NCBI RefSeq assembly: GCF_014529535.1
Contig: NC_050737.1
Location: forward strand, 3,891,683 to 3,955,682
Reading direction: 5' to 3'
DNA from: Bradysia coprophila
Taxonomy: Eukaryota; Arthropoda; Insecta; Diptera; Sciaridae
DNA length: 64,000 nt
Shown here one piece after another: positions 22,444 through 35,156 of this stretch. Within the stretch, counting starts at the first letter, position 1; each line of letters opens with the position of its first letter. Below the pieces are notes generated by a model. That model saw nothing but the letters and a program-made list of their open reading frames with translations, searched no databases and was not told the DNA's origin. Made by a program: the position numbers and the translations under genes.

Positions 22444-24859
22444 TCATCACCATAGCATTTTAAGTACATGAACACTGGAGAATAGTTATTTCAATACAAT
22501 TTAAAAGGCAACTTTAACATTGTGTGTTGGTGTACGGTACGTTATTATTATTTACTGGAACAGGATTGCAAAATATTTTCGGTTAAATACCGAAAATGCG
22601 AATGAATTTCTGGAGTAGAATAGATATAAATTTTAGATGATATGAAGAAGTTGCAACGAAATGGAACGATCAATTTTGGAATAGAGATTCTACTGTGGCG
22701 TATGTGAGTTTTTAATTTGCAGCATTTTAAGCAAATTGTCAGAGAGGTGAGATTGATGAGATCCTGATATATCAAATATGTATATCAATATACATAACAC
22801 TCGGTGACTGTAGCACTATTCGATAGGTAATCATCCTGCCACACGTTGCATGTTTAAAATTCCGAAAATCTGATACTCCACCATCCGATGCTATGCGAAA
22901 AACTGGAAAAATATCAAATGGATGCGGAGGTCTGAAGTCTGAAGTTTTTTCTGCAAATCTCTAGGTCTTTCTTTCATTTGTCACACCTGTTTGTTTGCCA
23001 TTCATTGGTAACATTTCCGATGAACATTCTTAGTTCGTTCCAAATTTTATTATTCTACCTCAACCAGTAAATGATTCTAAAGATTCGTCTGGTTGAAAGC
23101 GTCAACTTTATTAAATCGAAAAATTGTTATTTTGTAAGAAGTTTTCCATTTTCAATCGGATCTCAATAATGTCGAATGTTAAGGAAGATATTTTATTTCT
23201 GTAATAAGATCTGACATATCAAATCAAACGTGCACATATCATTAGAAAATTATATATATTATGCATCTGTTGCCAAGATTGGACGTACATTTTTTGTTCG
23301 GCGCTATTTTTCAATGAATGAAAAATTGATTTTTTCTCAGTTTTTCAATCAAAAATTACTGATGATGCAAAAATGAATAAAAAAAAGCTGAAAAGAAACA
23401 TGTATGGGACTTGCATAATATAAAATATGCAGCGAAAACAATATATCGGTCTTCCCGCTGTATACACACACGTTCACTGTACAGTTGTCTACATTATAAT
23501 TTTCAAACCGATTTTTTTGTTATCCTGTTCGCTGTTCCACAATATCCCTTTCTACTGTCCGATATAACAAAGAAAGTTAATCAAATACAAGAGTAAAAAC
23601 TACAACACCAATCTCAACTAGCGTACATGCAACGTTAATGTTTCACACAATAACAATACAATCCAATGAAATTGAATCTTTATAGCGCCGCAAAGTGTTG
23701 TTCAATGTAAATTATATTCGTTCAATCAACAGCTACAAATCCATAAGATACAACAAATTGATGCAATGTTCGAATCGTTTCAGTTATGAACGCCTGATAA
23801 TTTCGGTTTTGCAACTTCCCCATATTCCTTTAGAAAATGGTTTAGTTCACCATTTTTAAATTGGAAATTTCTTCGAAATTCCGAGTATATTTGAAATTAA
23901 AAACTTGGCTGTCGTACGTCTCGTTTCGAAAAGGTAATGCGTATGAAATAGCGCTGTAACGGCGTAACCAAGAATTTCTCAATTTTGTAGCAAACACTAA
24001 CAACAACTTCAACAGGAGTTCATAAGATGGTGTTGAAACATTCGAGCAAATAATTTCAGTTGGATGGTACATTTTTTTGATGATGGCTAAAAATAGACGG
24101 GCATTGCAATTACTATAATTGCACTTTGAAAACAACCGAAATGCATGTAAATTATCAAAAACAAGCCAAAAAATATTTTGAGACGATTGAACCATTTATT
24201 TCAGTGAATGTTATTGTGAAAAACTACAATTGTTCACCATATCATCGTGCCGTTGCACAGATAATGTACCAATCAATTCATATATATGTATAATACACAA
24301 TATACACAATCTATCAATTGCCCCACCTCCAATTATTGGCAATCATCGATTTTATAGGAATATTTTCAAAAGCCATCGACTCGTTCGGTTCCGATCAGGA
24401 ATACAGAATTCCATTGGAGCCAATGCCGTGCAATATCATCTTGACTTGGTATATTAGGTAATAGCCTATTGAAGGTTGGTTTGAATGTCAATGACCTTTT
24501 TGCGTATCGGTTCGGTGCATTTTAGAATGTTGTGTTATTGTGTGTAGCCTCTATTTCGTGTATATAGCGGCTATTAATAGCAATCATTTTGTGATGATAA
24601 TTCAATTACTGGTGACCCGAAGATTGCTTTAACGAAAACGTTATTCGTGTAAAGAGGACCTGTATGTACCTTTGAACATTGTAAAATAATCCTCTTCCGT
24701 TTGTTTAAATGATCCAAAGATCAATTGAAAGCAGGTGTCACCTCGATAGGTGGATGTAAAACCTTAATAACCAGAAGCTAATATACTTTAAAAAGTTAGA
24801 ATGTGAGCAGGTTGATCATTATTTTGTAAGAGAGTAGTATAGCGATATTGATTCGTTCA

Positions 24860-24999
24860 ACGCACTTCAAGCAAATGGGATTTTAATGCCAGTTGCCAAA
24901 TGGAGTACTATTTTGTATGAAACAAATTTCCAAGTTTGTTCGATTTACTGACCAGTATCAGTGCTATACTTAGAGTAACACTCATGCTTGAAGTGCGTT
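24860..24999. mobile_element. MITE with a 9-bp target duplication
   Basis: AACGCACTTCAAGCA at the left and its exact complement at the right, flanked by the 9-bp direct repeat GATTCGTTC (24850-24858 and 25000-25008). A 9-bp duplication is typical of Mutator-like elements. A diverged half copy lies near 58.8 kb. Confidence 0.75.
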
Positions 25000-25216
25000 G
25001 ATTCGTTCGATATTTCGTTTTCATTGTCGTCAACTTCAAACAGCATGTTAAAAACAGAAGATTGAGACTGTATTTTTGCTTGAATTTTTTTTTGTTAGAA
25101 CTTTTTCAATGACGCTAACGCTCAGACGTTTCCTTTCTTGTTATATTTCATCATCTTAAGGTTTTCGTTCACTCTTCAATCACATGGACACGATACACAA
25201 TATCATAAGCAAATAA

Positions 25217-25472
25217 TTTCGAATTCAGTTCCCAAGCATAGGCTTCGTAGTGATTGAATCCAAAAACTTATCAAAAAAGCATCATCCATCGCTGATATAA
25301 ATTTTATTTTCGAAAATGGATCAAGACTGATACATTAAGACATAAAACTAAAAATTTGACGCTACACGTAAAGGAAATATTTTCGAATTCAGTTTCCAAG
25401 CATAGGCGTAGTATAAATTTTCGTAGTGATTGAATCCAAAAACTTATCAAAAAAGCATCATCCATTAATGAT
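25217..25472. repeat. Tandem duplication, offset about 163 bp
   Basis: TTCGAATTCAGTTCCCAAGC, then GATTGAATCCAAAAACTTAT and AAAAAGCATCATCCAT, occur at 25217-25305 and again at 25380-25472 with small differences and a 17-bp insertion in the second copy. Confidence 0.7.
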
Positions 25473-26244
25473 TTAACAATTCGAAAGGATGTAGTTTCAC
25501 AGAAAGGATGTGACGTATTATTGGCTAAACTGCAGAATCAGTTGCGTGAATATTTTTGTTATGAGGCTCCCTTAACGGTTAAGGCTCTCAAATACATTGA
25601 CGTAAAGAGTTGTCGCTGTAAAAAGTCGCAAATGTTTCTGTGAGCTTTTGCTGCGAAACACTGAAGCAAACTGAACTGAACAACAAAATTAAACTAAATA
25701 TTTCCTAAGTCAAAGGTTTTAGGTTGCAAAATTGCCAGTTTTGCTGCTCACGTTCCAAACTCTTCATGACATTCACCAGTTACCATATATCAGCAATTTG
25801 ATCAATCCTCTATTCGTCGCATCCTCATTAAACTCATCCAATTCGGTGCCGCTTATCGGTAACGGCACATGTTGCCTGGACTGGAGAGTGGACTTACCAG
25901 ACTGGGCAATAAAACCATTGACATTGTACGCTTTCAGGATGTAACTACAGAATCTATCAACTAATCTAACCCCAAATTTCATCAAAAAAATGGGAACAAA
26001 ATCTACTACTTCATTAGTTGTAGTTTCATCGTACATTTTGAGATAAGTCCAACAATTAGTTAGCAAAAAATACGATTCTCCTTGTTTTGTTAGAAAACGA
26101 AATTAGATACGAAAATAGTCTCTACCACAGAACGAAACAAACGTTTGGCAAGATGAATTTTTTTAATTTAAAATAAAATATGACAAGAATTCATTTAGAT
26201 TATTATTTTGTACTTCAAAACGGTATATAGCATCACACGCTGAT

Positions 26245-28851
26245 TCAATCAGACATCAATAAATCGATTATTTCTCCCCCTTCGAAATCATGATCGTTTG
26301 GAGTAGAAGTGGTGTTCAGTATGTCGCCATCAAATCTGTAAATTGATTGAATTGAAAACAGAAAAATGGTGAGGTCGGTCTCTCAATAAATGACAATATG
26401 GCAAAACTTACTTGAATCGTATCTTATTCGGATGGCATTTTAGTTTCTCGGAGCACATGCCGATGAGCACTTTAAATTGATCGGATGGCTTAATATTGCA
26501 GATCATCGGATTCTTCCATTGTGATGATTGAATTTTCACTTCAATGGTGTTAGCTTTTGTCTGTGATGAGGACCCCGTTAGGTATAAGTGTGGATTGTCA
26601 ACGACTCTAACAGCTGCAAAAATGTGAATTTCATTACTGAGAGTTGAGAATTTTCACTGGAATATTGATTGTCGATTGCGAAAATATTTTTGGGTCTGGT
26701 GAATCGGTGAGACATTTCAGGCTTCACGTCACTATATTGAGGTTTCAGGTGAATTAGGTTAGGTTAAAATTGATAGAATCAGCACCTAACCTTACGAATG
26801 AGGAAAAAAGCTTTTTGTTTCTCTGTCTGTCGCTCTCTATCTACGGAAATATTCACTTAAAAAACAGAGACAAAGAAAGAAAGATAAAATACATTGGTAA
26901 ACCGGAGCATATGGTGAAACAGGATCAAAACTGGAACGATTTGTATATGCATTCCACAAAAGATTTTATTCCGATCGAAATTTAACGGAACAAAAATTAG
27001 CCCAACAACGAACGTAAATTAACTTTTAACATTCAGCATCAAAAAAAAATCCAGCTGCGTTGTATTATTGCACAGTATCAGTGTCCCATTAAAATTTTGT
27101 GACATTTGGCTGGTGAATGCAGTTCCATCCGCGACCCTATTTTAAATTTGGGTCGAAGGTTAATCTTTAGAGTGTTCGAATTGATATACTTTCGTAAAAT
27201 TCGAGATCATCCGTCGTCAATAAGTCAATATGAACCCCCATTTAACATCCAATAGCGAGAGGACATATTTTAAATGTTGAACATTATCGATAAATTCATA
27301 TTTTACTGCGGACTCAACGAGGAGTAACAAAACTAATGAGTGTAACAATGCTCATGGAAGTACTTCCCTATCAATGGTACTACCGCCTCCATCAAACATC
27401 ATACAATGACAATGCAAAGAAAATTCAAATTTTACTCACAAATGAACTTTCCCAAAGTATAACCAATTGAATGTGGGCTATCGTCTGGTTTAATGACTTG
27501 GTCCCCCAACATCAACAAGAATGATTTGGCATCGATTTTGTCTCTCATACTTAGCCGGTCTATCAATTCTTTGAAGGACTTGTACTAGAAAACAAAAAAC
27601 AAAAATCATTTGAGGACAATCGGTCACACAACACACCAGTGTTAACTCACCATAGAAAATTCCATTTTTTCTATCTTCGACGTGCCTTCCCATCTAATTT
27701 TGACGTTAACGCTTAGCTCATCTTCATCAAACGAGTCATTCGTGTTAGCTGATTGGAGGCTCTGTTGGACAAGTGGTGCTTCATCGACGAAAGAGATCTG
27801 TGAAGAAATAAATAAAAAAAAAACTAAGTTTCATCCAATGACTCGCATTTGAGACTTGATCGGTCGTATACCTCATCCAATTCTGTTAATCGAAATCTTT
27901 TTCGTGCTTGCTGTGTTTCGAAGGCCTGTCGAATTCCAGCGTTCATAGCGGATCGCGTTCTAAATTTTATCGGATCTGATACGGTTGTGTTAGCAAGACT
28001 TTCTGGAAATAGCAATTTGAAATGAATTGGAGTTCCGTGTTCGGCAATTGGTATTCTCATTGGTTACGTATATGATATGAACAATGCTATGGTATTCCTC
28101 ATAATAGAAAATTTAAAAAAATGATTCACCCAGCGCAACATTGATTGCATTGGGTAACCGAGGTCTGACTTCGAGATCGAGCTATTCGGAAATAGAACTC
28201 ACTGAAAAATTAGATTTTTTTCGAAAACATTTAGACGCAGACAAGAAAGTAGAGCTGGTGAGATTTGTGCCTTAAGTGTCCATTCCACTCAACAAAAAGT
28301 ACTCCGTGAGAGACTGAACAGTCAAATAAACAAAGAAAAAATTCAATTTTGTCTCTCACACGGAGTAAGAGGAAACTAGACTTTACTCTGGGTAATGTTC
28401 TCATCACGAACTCGAAAAAGCTAAACAAAAACAATGCTGCCAAGGTCGAACAATTTCTAATCGCATGTGTGTCTACAATAATTGTTGATGTTCAATCAAA
28501 CGACTCACCTTTCAATTTGCTTAATTTTTTGAATGCTGTCTTTTGACCAATACCTGGAACCACTACCGGAGCGTCGCTATCTGGTGTATACAAATCAGAA
28601 CCCTTATCCTTACTTGATTTCGCTTTACCTTTACCTTTCCCTTTCTTCGATTTTGCTGCAACTTTTGGACTGACTTTTTCTTCCGGTAGCTCGACGACGA
28701 CATCATCATCATCGATATTGAATTCACCAATTGAATCTGGATGACAAAAGAAATGATTACAAAAATCCGTTAGACACCATAACACTGTTTTTTTTTTACA
28801 ATTAGCATCGTCAAAATTGTCGATGTTTGCGAATAAATTGAGGGATGCCAT
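26245..28851 (-). CDS. NIP45/Rad60-like protein with two SUMO-like domains
   Basis: Likely a nuclear SUMO-pathway and genome-stability factor of the NFATC2IP/Rad60/Esc2 family. Exons on the minus strand: 28851-28800, 28736-28509, 28002-27872, 27797-27651, 27584-27440, 26613-26412, 26335-26245. All have GT/AG ends and agreeing phases, giving 331 residues. The first half is disordered, with an acidic run (NIDDDDVVVELPEEK) and a Lys/Gly-rich run (KSKKGKGKGKAKSSKDKG). The first SUMO-like domain is about residues 165-240 (LSVNVKIRWEG, FLLMLGDQVIKPDDS). The second is about 253-331 (NTIEVKIQSSQ, IRFKFDGD, GGEIIDL), ending three residues later without a processable di-glycine tail, as in this family. 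The start has a G at -3 and +4. Introns 1 and 5 are phase 1. Drosophila CG4449 is the homologue I have in mind, unverified. Confidence 0.85.
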
Positions 28852-29739
28852 ATCCTTTTCTATTTTTGTTTTGTATTTGGTAATCGTTTAACGCGTAATG
28901 ATTTAAATTGAATTGAACATTAATTAGTAGACATTAATATATTTTTGCTTGTTTAGTGGTGGGTAGTTGTATCTGTTGTTTCTTTTATTGTTTCAACACA
29001 AAACGAGATAAAATCGTACTAAAGACACGAGCGACACGAGTTGCTCAGTTTAGTGAAGTTAGCAGCAGTTTTATATCGATACGTGTAGCGGGAGCCGTGG
29101 CGGTAGATTTCGTAGATTCAAAAAAGTTAGACTGTACATGACAGAGCGTAGATTCTCATGTTGAAATTAAGAAAATACGAGAATCATCGCCCAGAGCATG
29201 TTTTTTATGAATGTTATTTCGTCATTTAATCGTCTTTTAAGGCTACGTTCTGATGTAAAATCTTACAAAATTATACAAGAAAATTAAAGATGAATATTGT
29301 TAGGTGGTCGAGCGCTCTGTATTTTGTTGCGTTATTTTCATTTGAAGTTCACATACACGCAATAGTTTGTGTGGAAGAGTGTGTTTGTGCAGAAAGAGGA
29401 CGTGCGTGATAAGCAAGTACAACCAAGATCATTGACGTATCATATGCTTTGATTCAGAAGGACTCAAAACTTACATCTTACCCACAAAATCTCTGTAAAT
29501 TGATTTACCGTCTTGGTTCTAGTATAATTTGTTGAGATAAAAAAAATACCTAATGTCTGTTCATGAGTATCGGATTTTTTGTTGCGTTGATCGCATACCG
29601 CCATGGTAGGGCGGTATGAAATCCAGAGTTTCTCCCAGTTGGACAAATTGAAAAGGAATAAGGACATACCGCTAACGCCAACGACAATACATAATTTCCA
29701 ACCTATTCCAACATATTTAGCAACCTATTAAAACCGATA

Positions 29740-29905
29740 CACGGGAGAGTAAAATAAACCAGGCAGTAGCGCTTGATTTGACCTAAATAGTCTTGTAGCC
29801 TTATTTTTTGCAAATAAAATTTTTCAATTTATGTTCATTTGAGTTCATTTTCATGCAGTAAATGTATTAGGTCCGCTTTTGTCTGGTTTATTTTACTCTA
29901 CCGTG
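29740..29905. mobile_element. hAT-like MITE, relative of 45289-45489
   Basis: The ends CACGGGAGAGTAAAATAAAC and the complement finishing in TTTTACTCTACCGTG. The interior shares AAATTTTTCAATTTATGTTC with the copy near 45.4 kb in opposite orientation. Flanking duplications are only partly alike (ACCGA), so it is older than that copy. Confidence 0.7.
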
Positions 29906-30086
29906 ACCGAAATCAATACCTCTGCCACTGACTCACTTTCAAACCGAAAACCCAGGAGCAAATTCCACAATCTGTGATGTAGGTAAATGTAGGTATTGTT
30001 ATTGTTGTTGTATATATAGTCATGGTCACTCGAGTGGTCAGTGGTCTGGTCACTATAATACCTCTGTTTTAGTTATGCATACATAA

Positions 30087-30240
30087 CTTTTGTATGCTTG
30101 CTAAGAGGACCGAAAGTAAAGCTGTCAATTCGCGGGGCAAAAGCTATCGTTTTCGCCCCTTAAATTGACATTTGCTTGCAAGCATACAAAATTTAATACG
30201 TAACTCTTTCGCCCTCCTCAATCGATACGTAAATAACTTT
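30087..30240. mobile_element. Foldback MITE, copy 2
   Basis: Reverse-oriented relative of 14089-14253: TTTTGTATGCTTGCTAAG, GGACCGAAAGTAAAGC and a central GCCCC hairpin, followed by the side arm CAATCGATACGTAAATAAC. Confidence 0.75.
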
Positions 30241-30261
30241 TGTGTCATTCCGTTTTCAATC

Positions 30262-31269
30262 TTTCACCGGTGGCTCTCATAATGTTTTCACGGTGAGCTT
30301 GAATTTTTTTTATTCGACCTCTCGTGGACATAAAATGTTTTTAGTGGTTTTTGTAGAGGGCGCCACCACGAATAAGAATAACATAACAAGAAAATATTTC
30401 GATGGGAAATTTTTTAATGAGATCGATTTTTCATTTTTTTGGGACCTGCGGGAAGCTTCGAAGTCTGTTCGGACTCCTCTGGTGACTCGTTTGATCACAA
30501 AAATATAGTTGGTGTTTAGCCTGAGATCTAAGCTTTACAGCGTTACCAATCATGATATAAATGACTACCAACAAACTTCTTTTATGAAGCAAAGTCATTA
30601 AACTAGGTCGCTGAGAATTTGAAAGGCCCTATCACATGTGGATGATTTCTATTTTGTCTCAAAAAGTATGTTTTACATATTTTAATAAAGGTCGAAAGAA
30701 GATTTTTCACTCGAAATATGTTTTTTTATAAATCGCAGCGATGAGCAAATTGCACTATCTCAAGTCACAAATTAAAAAACCTTCTCCAATAAGCTAACTC
30801 TGCAACATTTTAGTTGTTTCCACTAAAAAATGAGACATTATAAAAAAAATGAAAAATCGATCTTAAAAAATTTTCCCATCGAAATATTTTCTTGTTACAG
30901 TCAAAGGCAGTCAATTTTCACCATAAATTTGCTTCAGCTGTTTTTCAGCTGATCCACACATACAATCAAAACTGGTTTTCCTTGTTCATACGGTTGAAGC
31001 TGCTACACGCACGCGCATGATAGTGGTAAAACCGTATAAAGACGTATAAACGGTTGTGATTGTTTGTATGGATCAGCTGAAAAACAGCTGAAGCTAATTT
31101 ATGCTGAAAATTGACTGCCTTTGACTGTATGTTATTCTTATTCGTGGTGCCGCCCTTTACAAAAACCACTAGAAAATTTTCATGTCCACGAGAGGTCGAA
31201 TAAAATTTTTTTCAAGCTCACCGTGTTTTACTCAAGTTTAGGTTTGAGCAACATGAGCCACAGGTAAAA
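30262..31269. mobile_element. Element with long inverted arms (about 180 bp)
   Basis: The left arm 30262-30440 and the right arm 30838-31269 are inverted copies (for example CACGGTGAGCTTGAA, TTATTCGACCTCTCGTGGAC and AAATATTTCGATGGGAAA on the left). The right arm is interrupted by a younger MITE at 30898-31127. The roughly 400-bp centre has no supported gene. Frames across the arms are incidental. Confidence 0.75.
30898..31127. mobile_element. TA-flanked MITE nested in a larger element
   Basis: CAGTCAAAGGCAGTCAATTT at the left and its complement at the right, with about 75 bp of inverted ends (including GCTTCAGCTGTTTTTCAGCT). Flanked by TA on both sides. The empty site can be read in the uninterrupted left arm of the host element near 30390, confirming insertion at a single TA. 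Confidence 0.85.
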
Positions 31270-31402
31270 AAAAAACAGCAAAAACAGACACTTTTGACGT
31301 CTACTGACATAAAAACACATACGCGACATTCTGTGTTGTGCTTTGGTTTTTTTAAAGTTTTTTTTTTCTTTTATTTTGTTCTAACATTGATACATTCCAA
31401 CG

Positions 31403-32461
31403 ATGGTAATTACTTTTAATATTTATTTGTTGATTATGTATCTAACGGAGGCATTGATTTTCAGGCAAGATACTTTAAGGAGCAAGACATTGATGGTAAG
31501 ACACCAATTTTATTGTACTATCATTTAATCGCACCTATTTCGAATAGTGTAACTCTGGTAACAAGTTATTAGTCACGTACGTAACAAATAAACACCTTGA
31601 ACAGGTTGTTCGTTATGTTTTAGATTAATTTCCTATCTACGAACCTTTTTGTTATTCACCAAGTTCTAAAAGTCAAATTGCTTGATTAAATTGATTTGGA
31701 TAAAACATTACGGGATATTCCGTGGCAAGTTTTTGATAACTGTACAGGTCTGTGTCACTTTTGTCAGATTAGAACTCTCCAACTTCAAGATGCAAAATCA
31801 ACATCTTAAATCGTCGGCATAACGGCTCGAGACAATGTTCTCTCGAATATTGCTAAGGTTATTTATCGAACGAAATCTCATTATCCAAACTGTTCTAACA
31901 TCTCACACACCCATACTAAATTAACTTTCTGTAGAGCCGTTCACTCCAACCAAATAGTTTCCAAAATGTTTCAGAATTTCGTGAATGCTTCTATCTATTT
32001 GCCCGATCCGGACAAATCACTTCGCTGGACGAGTTAACGGTAATAATGCGCTCACTTGGACTGTCACCAACCATTCAGGAGTTGACCAACTATTTCAAAA
32101 AGAAAAACGGCAAAATGAGCTTCGCCGACTTTCTGGATGTGATGCATCAACATTCCAAAGTCGAAAATTTGCCGGATGAAGTGATATCGGCATTTGAAGC
32201 GGCCGATCAGGCGGGTAAAGGTACCATTCCGGCGAAACAGTTACGCAATTTGTTGCAGCATTGGGGAGAGGGTCTGTCGGTTCGTGAGGTATAGGATTGA
32301 GATCGTTGTTCGACTTGGGGTTTGAATTAATTCGATTTTTATTTGAAAATGTTCTATAGGTTGACAACATCTTCCGTGAGGCTAATGTCTCCAACAATGG
32401 CAATGTTCGTTACAGTGATTTTGTAAAAATCGCGTGTGCTCCGGTTCCAGATTATTATTGA
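31403..32461 (+). CDS. Calmodulin-like protein, CALML4 type
   Basis: A 149-residue, four-exon EF-hand protein: 31403-31405 (the ATG alone), 31465-31495, 31975-32288, 32360-32461. Junctions are GT/AG with matching phases. An intron directly after the start codon is a known feature of calmodulin genes. The start ARYFKEQDIDEFRECFYLF and the ends NIFREANVSNNGNVRYSDF and PVPDYY resemble vertebrate CALML4, a calmodulin-like light chain of class VII myosins in microvillar adhesion complexes. The four hands are present, but none keeps a full set of calcium ligands. Hand 1 (ARSGQITSLDEL) and hand 2 (KKNGKMSFADFL) are shortened, and hand 3 has AGKGTIPAKQL. It is therefore likely a structural light chain rather than a calcium sensor. 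An AATAAA follows 190 bp after the stop. Confidence 0.85.
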
Positions 32462-32650
32462 GCTTTGTACACACATACAACACACATTTTGCCGGCAATT
32501 GTTTTTAATATTTTTATTTATTCATTCTCAGTCTACAGTATTATTGGCTATTTTATGCTGATTAATCTTTTAAATTTTATTTTGTTGAAACAAAAGTGAG
32601 TGCAATTTTTTTGATGTGTAATTTTTTCCGTGTCACAAATTCTATGTTGC

Positions 32651-32656
32651 AATAAA
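32651..32656 (+). terminator. Polyadenylation signal of the CALML4-like gene
   Basis: AATAAA followed by an A-run and T-rich sequence, 190 bp after the stop codon. Confidence 0.5.
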
Positions 32657-35156
32657 AAAAAAACTTTTCCTATTTACTTTCTAAAAAGGATTTTTTTTTT
32701 CTTTAAATTTATTCTTAGCAATGCAACCTATTTCAATATTCGATCAAATTGGACAAAAAGAAATTGTTCACGTTTTTTGTTGTTTAAATTTTCAATTAAA
32801 AATTATTCCGAATGCAAAGGTCGATGACTAAGGCTCCAACATTCAAAGTTATTTTCGAACAAACAGCAAAATTTGTCCTAATGAGTCCGGTGAAGAGTCC
32901 CCAAAGTTAAAATGTTCCGTTCAGGACGTAAATGATGTACGACTCTCAGTAAGTTTCGAAAATTACGAAGATTTCAAATAGCACTAAATATCCAAAATTA
33001 TCCCAGCCTCGTTTTGTTCTTGAGATTCTTGAAAGACATGAATCGATTGCTCCGACCTCGCACGTTATGTAGTACAAAAACAAAAACTAAATTCAAGTGC
33101 AGATCTGACCTCGAGTTATGCATCATACTACAATGCCAACAGTACGACTGCAGTCACTGATTATTTTATTCAAATTTCAATTGACCATTTTTCAAATTTT
33201 GTAATCGTACCCTGGTCTGGTCGGTCACATGTGTTTGATTAATCAAAATCAAATATTACGCCGAACACCAACGACAAAACGATTCCTAAATTAAAGAAAA
33301 GCCGAAAAATCACAATCTCTGAGACTCAATTCAGTAAAATTATCTGAAAGAAATGGATTTAAATTTTGCCTTGCTCGATAAGATATACTGATTTAGCAAA
33401 AAAAAAGGATAAAAAATTGGTCAATGGGAGAATAGAAGGCAGAGGACGTTAAATTGTTAAAAATAAAAGACGAAAATCTGAGAGAGAAATGCAGAAGAAG
33501 GATCTTTAATATGGAAGCCATAGTGACACTTTAGCTTGTTTGATTCTAAACATGTTTCCTTCTCTTGCCTCAATTTGGTTTTCCTTCACAGTGGAATATT
33601 TTTTTCATTTTTTTTAATTATCTTTATTTTTGGTCCATAACCCATTATGTGTGTCAATTTAATTCATTACATGTAGTCGTTCACAGACAGCACATCAGCA
33701 ATATACTTTCTAATCTATTACTTCATTTGATATAATTATTTTCAAGAGACTTATTTCAAATCTTTTACTTCATTTTTGTTAACATGACTGCATATTTAGT
33801 CAAAATTTGTCGTTTACTCTTGAAGTCTAGTTATCAAGAAAACAGATGATTTGCCGTCCGTAATAGGTTAACGAGTTCAATTCTTTTTTTTTTTATTTAT
33901 AATGTAAAATGCTATACTAAAACTATCTACTTTGGAAATCTTTGCACTCAAAGAGTTTTATTCTTCACACCTTTTCATAAAAGATGAAATAACCACTCGT
34001 CGTTGTGATGGAAGAAAAGTCAAGAAGCGTATATTCCGCAGAGCCACTCGTACACACCGATTTTGACTTTAAAAAAATAGCTAAACAAAGAAATTTCAAT
34101 TACACGAAAAATAACACACTTGATCAATTTAAACTGCTTAATGATTTATCGCTGTGCGGATTTCTGTTCATTCAGTGCATTTTTTTCCTCTCTCTCTCTC
34201 CTAACTCTGAACATTTTTCCAATTTATGATTAATTGCTTAGGTATTTTTATATGTCATCCGTTTTACTTTTTCTTTTTTTTTGCTTTACTCTTTTCTACA
34301 TGTCGGTTCTTGTCACCACCGTCTACCATGTAAACGAATTATACAATGACCATGTTTTGCTCACATACATTTTTTTTTCTCGCTTTTAACACGTTCATGT
34401 TTCCGATACCAGTCTTAGATAAAAAATAAAAACCTTTGTCGTTGGTAAGGATTAAAATTGCTTAGGTATTTTTATATATATAATTATGTACATAATAACA
34501 ATAGGTTTTCTTGATAAATTGAATTGAATATAAATGGTCTAGAAATTGGTTATTTATGACTATGTATAATTATATGATGTGAGTGCATTCAATATGGTTA
34601 TTTCCATTTTCTTTCTTCTTTTTCTCGTTACTTGATACTTGGCATAAATTTCGGAATTTTCTCTATCTATAGATCTATAGATCATCTTCAAGATACGGTA
34701 CTTTCAGACGTAACCTCACTTAAGTTTCGTTAAATGTTTCGTTAATTCATTCATTTTTTTTTTTTTAACGTGGATGGCATTTGAAACGGCCCTGAAGATG
34801 ACTATGCAATTTTTTTTTGCATTTGTGGTGGCATTGTTTATTTTTCGAAATGCCACAAAAAAAAGCATTCAAATTAATAAGCTGTAATTTGGTGAGCAAA
34901 AAAAAACATCGCAAAGCTTATTAATTTGAATGTATTCAATTTGAACGTTTAATTTTGAACCTTTATATTCAGAACATATGTAAGTTCGAATATTTATAAT
35001 TGAAAATTGTCAATGCGACGACACATAATTACACTATGAAGATATTTTTATAGAATCACAATTAACGTCTACGCGCTTGGATACTTCAGAACATGGTAAA
35101 TACTTTGAACAAACAAAGAATCACTTCGTGGAAATACAATTACTTTAACAAATATT
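32657..35156. other. Intergenic, convergent genes
   Basis: AT-rich with many T-runs and no supported gene. It lies between the 3' ends of the CALML4-like (+) and ERG28-like (-) genes. A perfect hairpin lies at 34866-34932, and AATAAA on the minus strand (34842-34837) could end the ERG28-like transcript. Confidence 0.5.
34866..34932. repeat. Perfect 18-bp-arm hairpin
   Basis: CATTCAAATTAATAAGCT and its exact complement AGCTTATTAATTTGAATG enclose about 30 bp. It lies in the probable 3'UTR of the ERG28-like gene. Confidence 0.7.

Larger units (their letters stand above)
15215..26244. other. Gene-poor intergenic stretch
   Basis: No supported spliced gene was found in this 11 kb. It holds the elements listed separately: a TA-flanked MITE near 16.7 kb, a GC-rich inverted-repeat element near 20.3 kb, an interrupted reading frame near 22 kb, a 9-bp-duplication MITE near 24.9 kb and a tandem duplication near 25.3 kb. 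There are also short (CTAC)n runs near 19.09 kb. The open frame of 117 codons at 24195-23842 (-) is of a length expected by chance in DNA this AT-rich. Confidence 0.5.
28852..31402. other. Intergenic stretch, head-to-head genes
   Basis: The space between the divergently transcribed NIP45-like and CALML4-like genes. It holds the elements listed at 29740-29905, 30087-30240 and 30262-31269. No further gene was recognised. Confidence 0.5.

Noticed and set aside
23842..24195. 117-codon minus-strand frame considered as a receptor exon
   Set aside because: No recognisable membrane-receptor motif, and this length is expected by chance in DNA so AT-rich.
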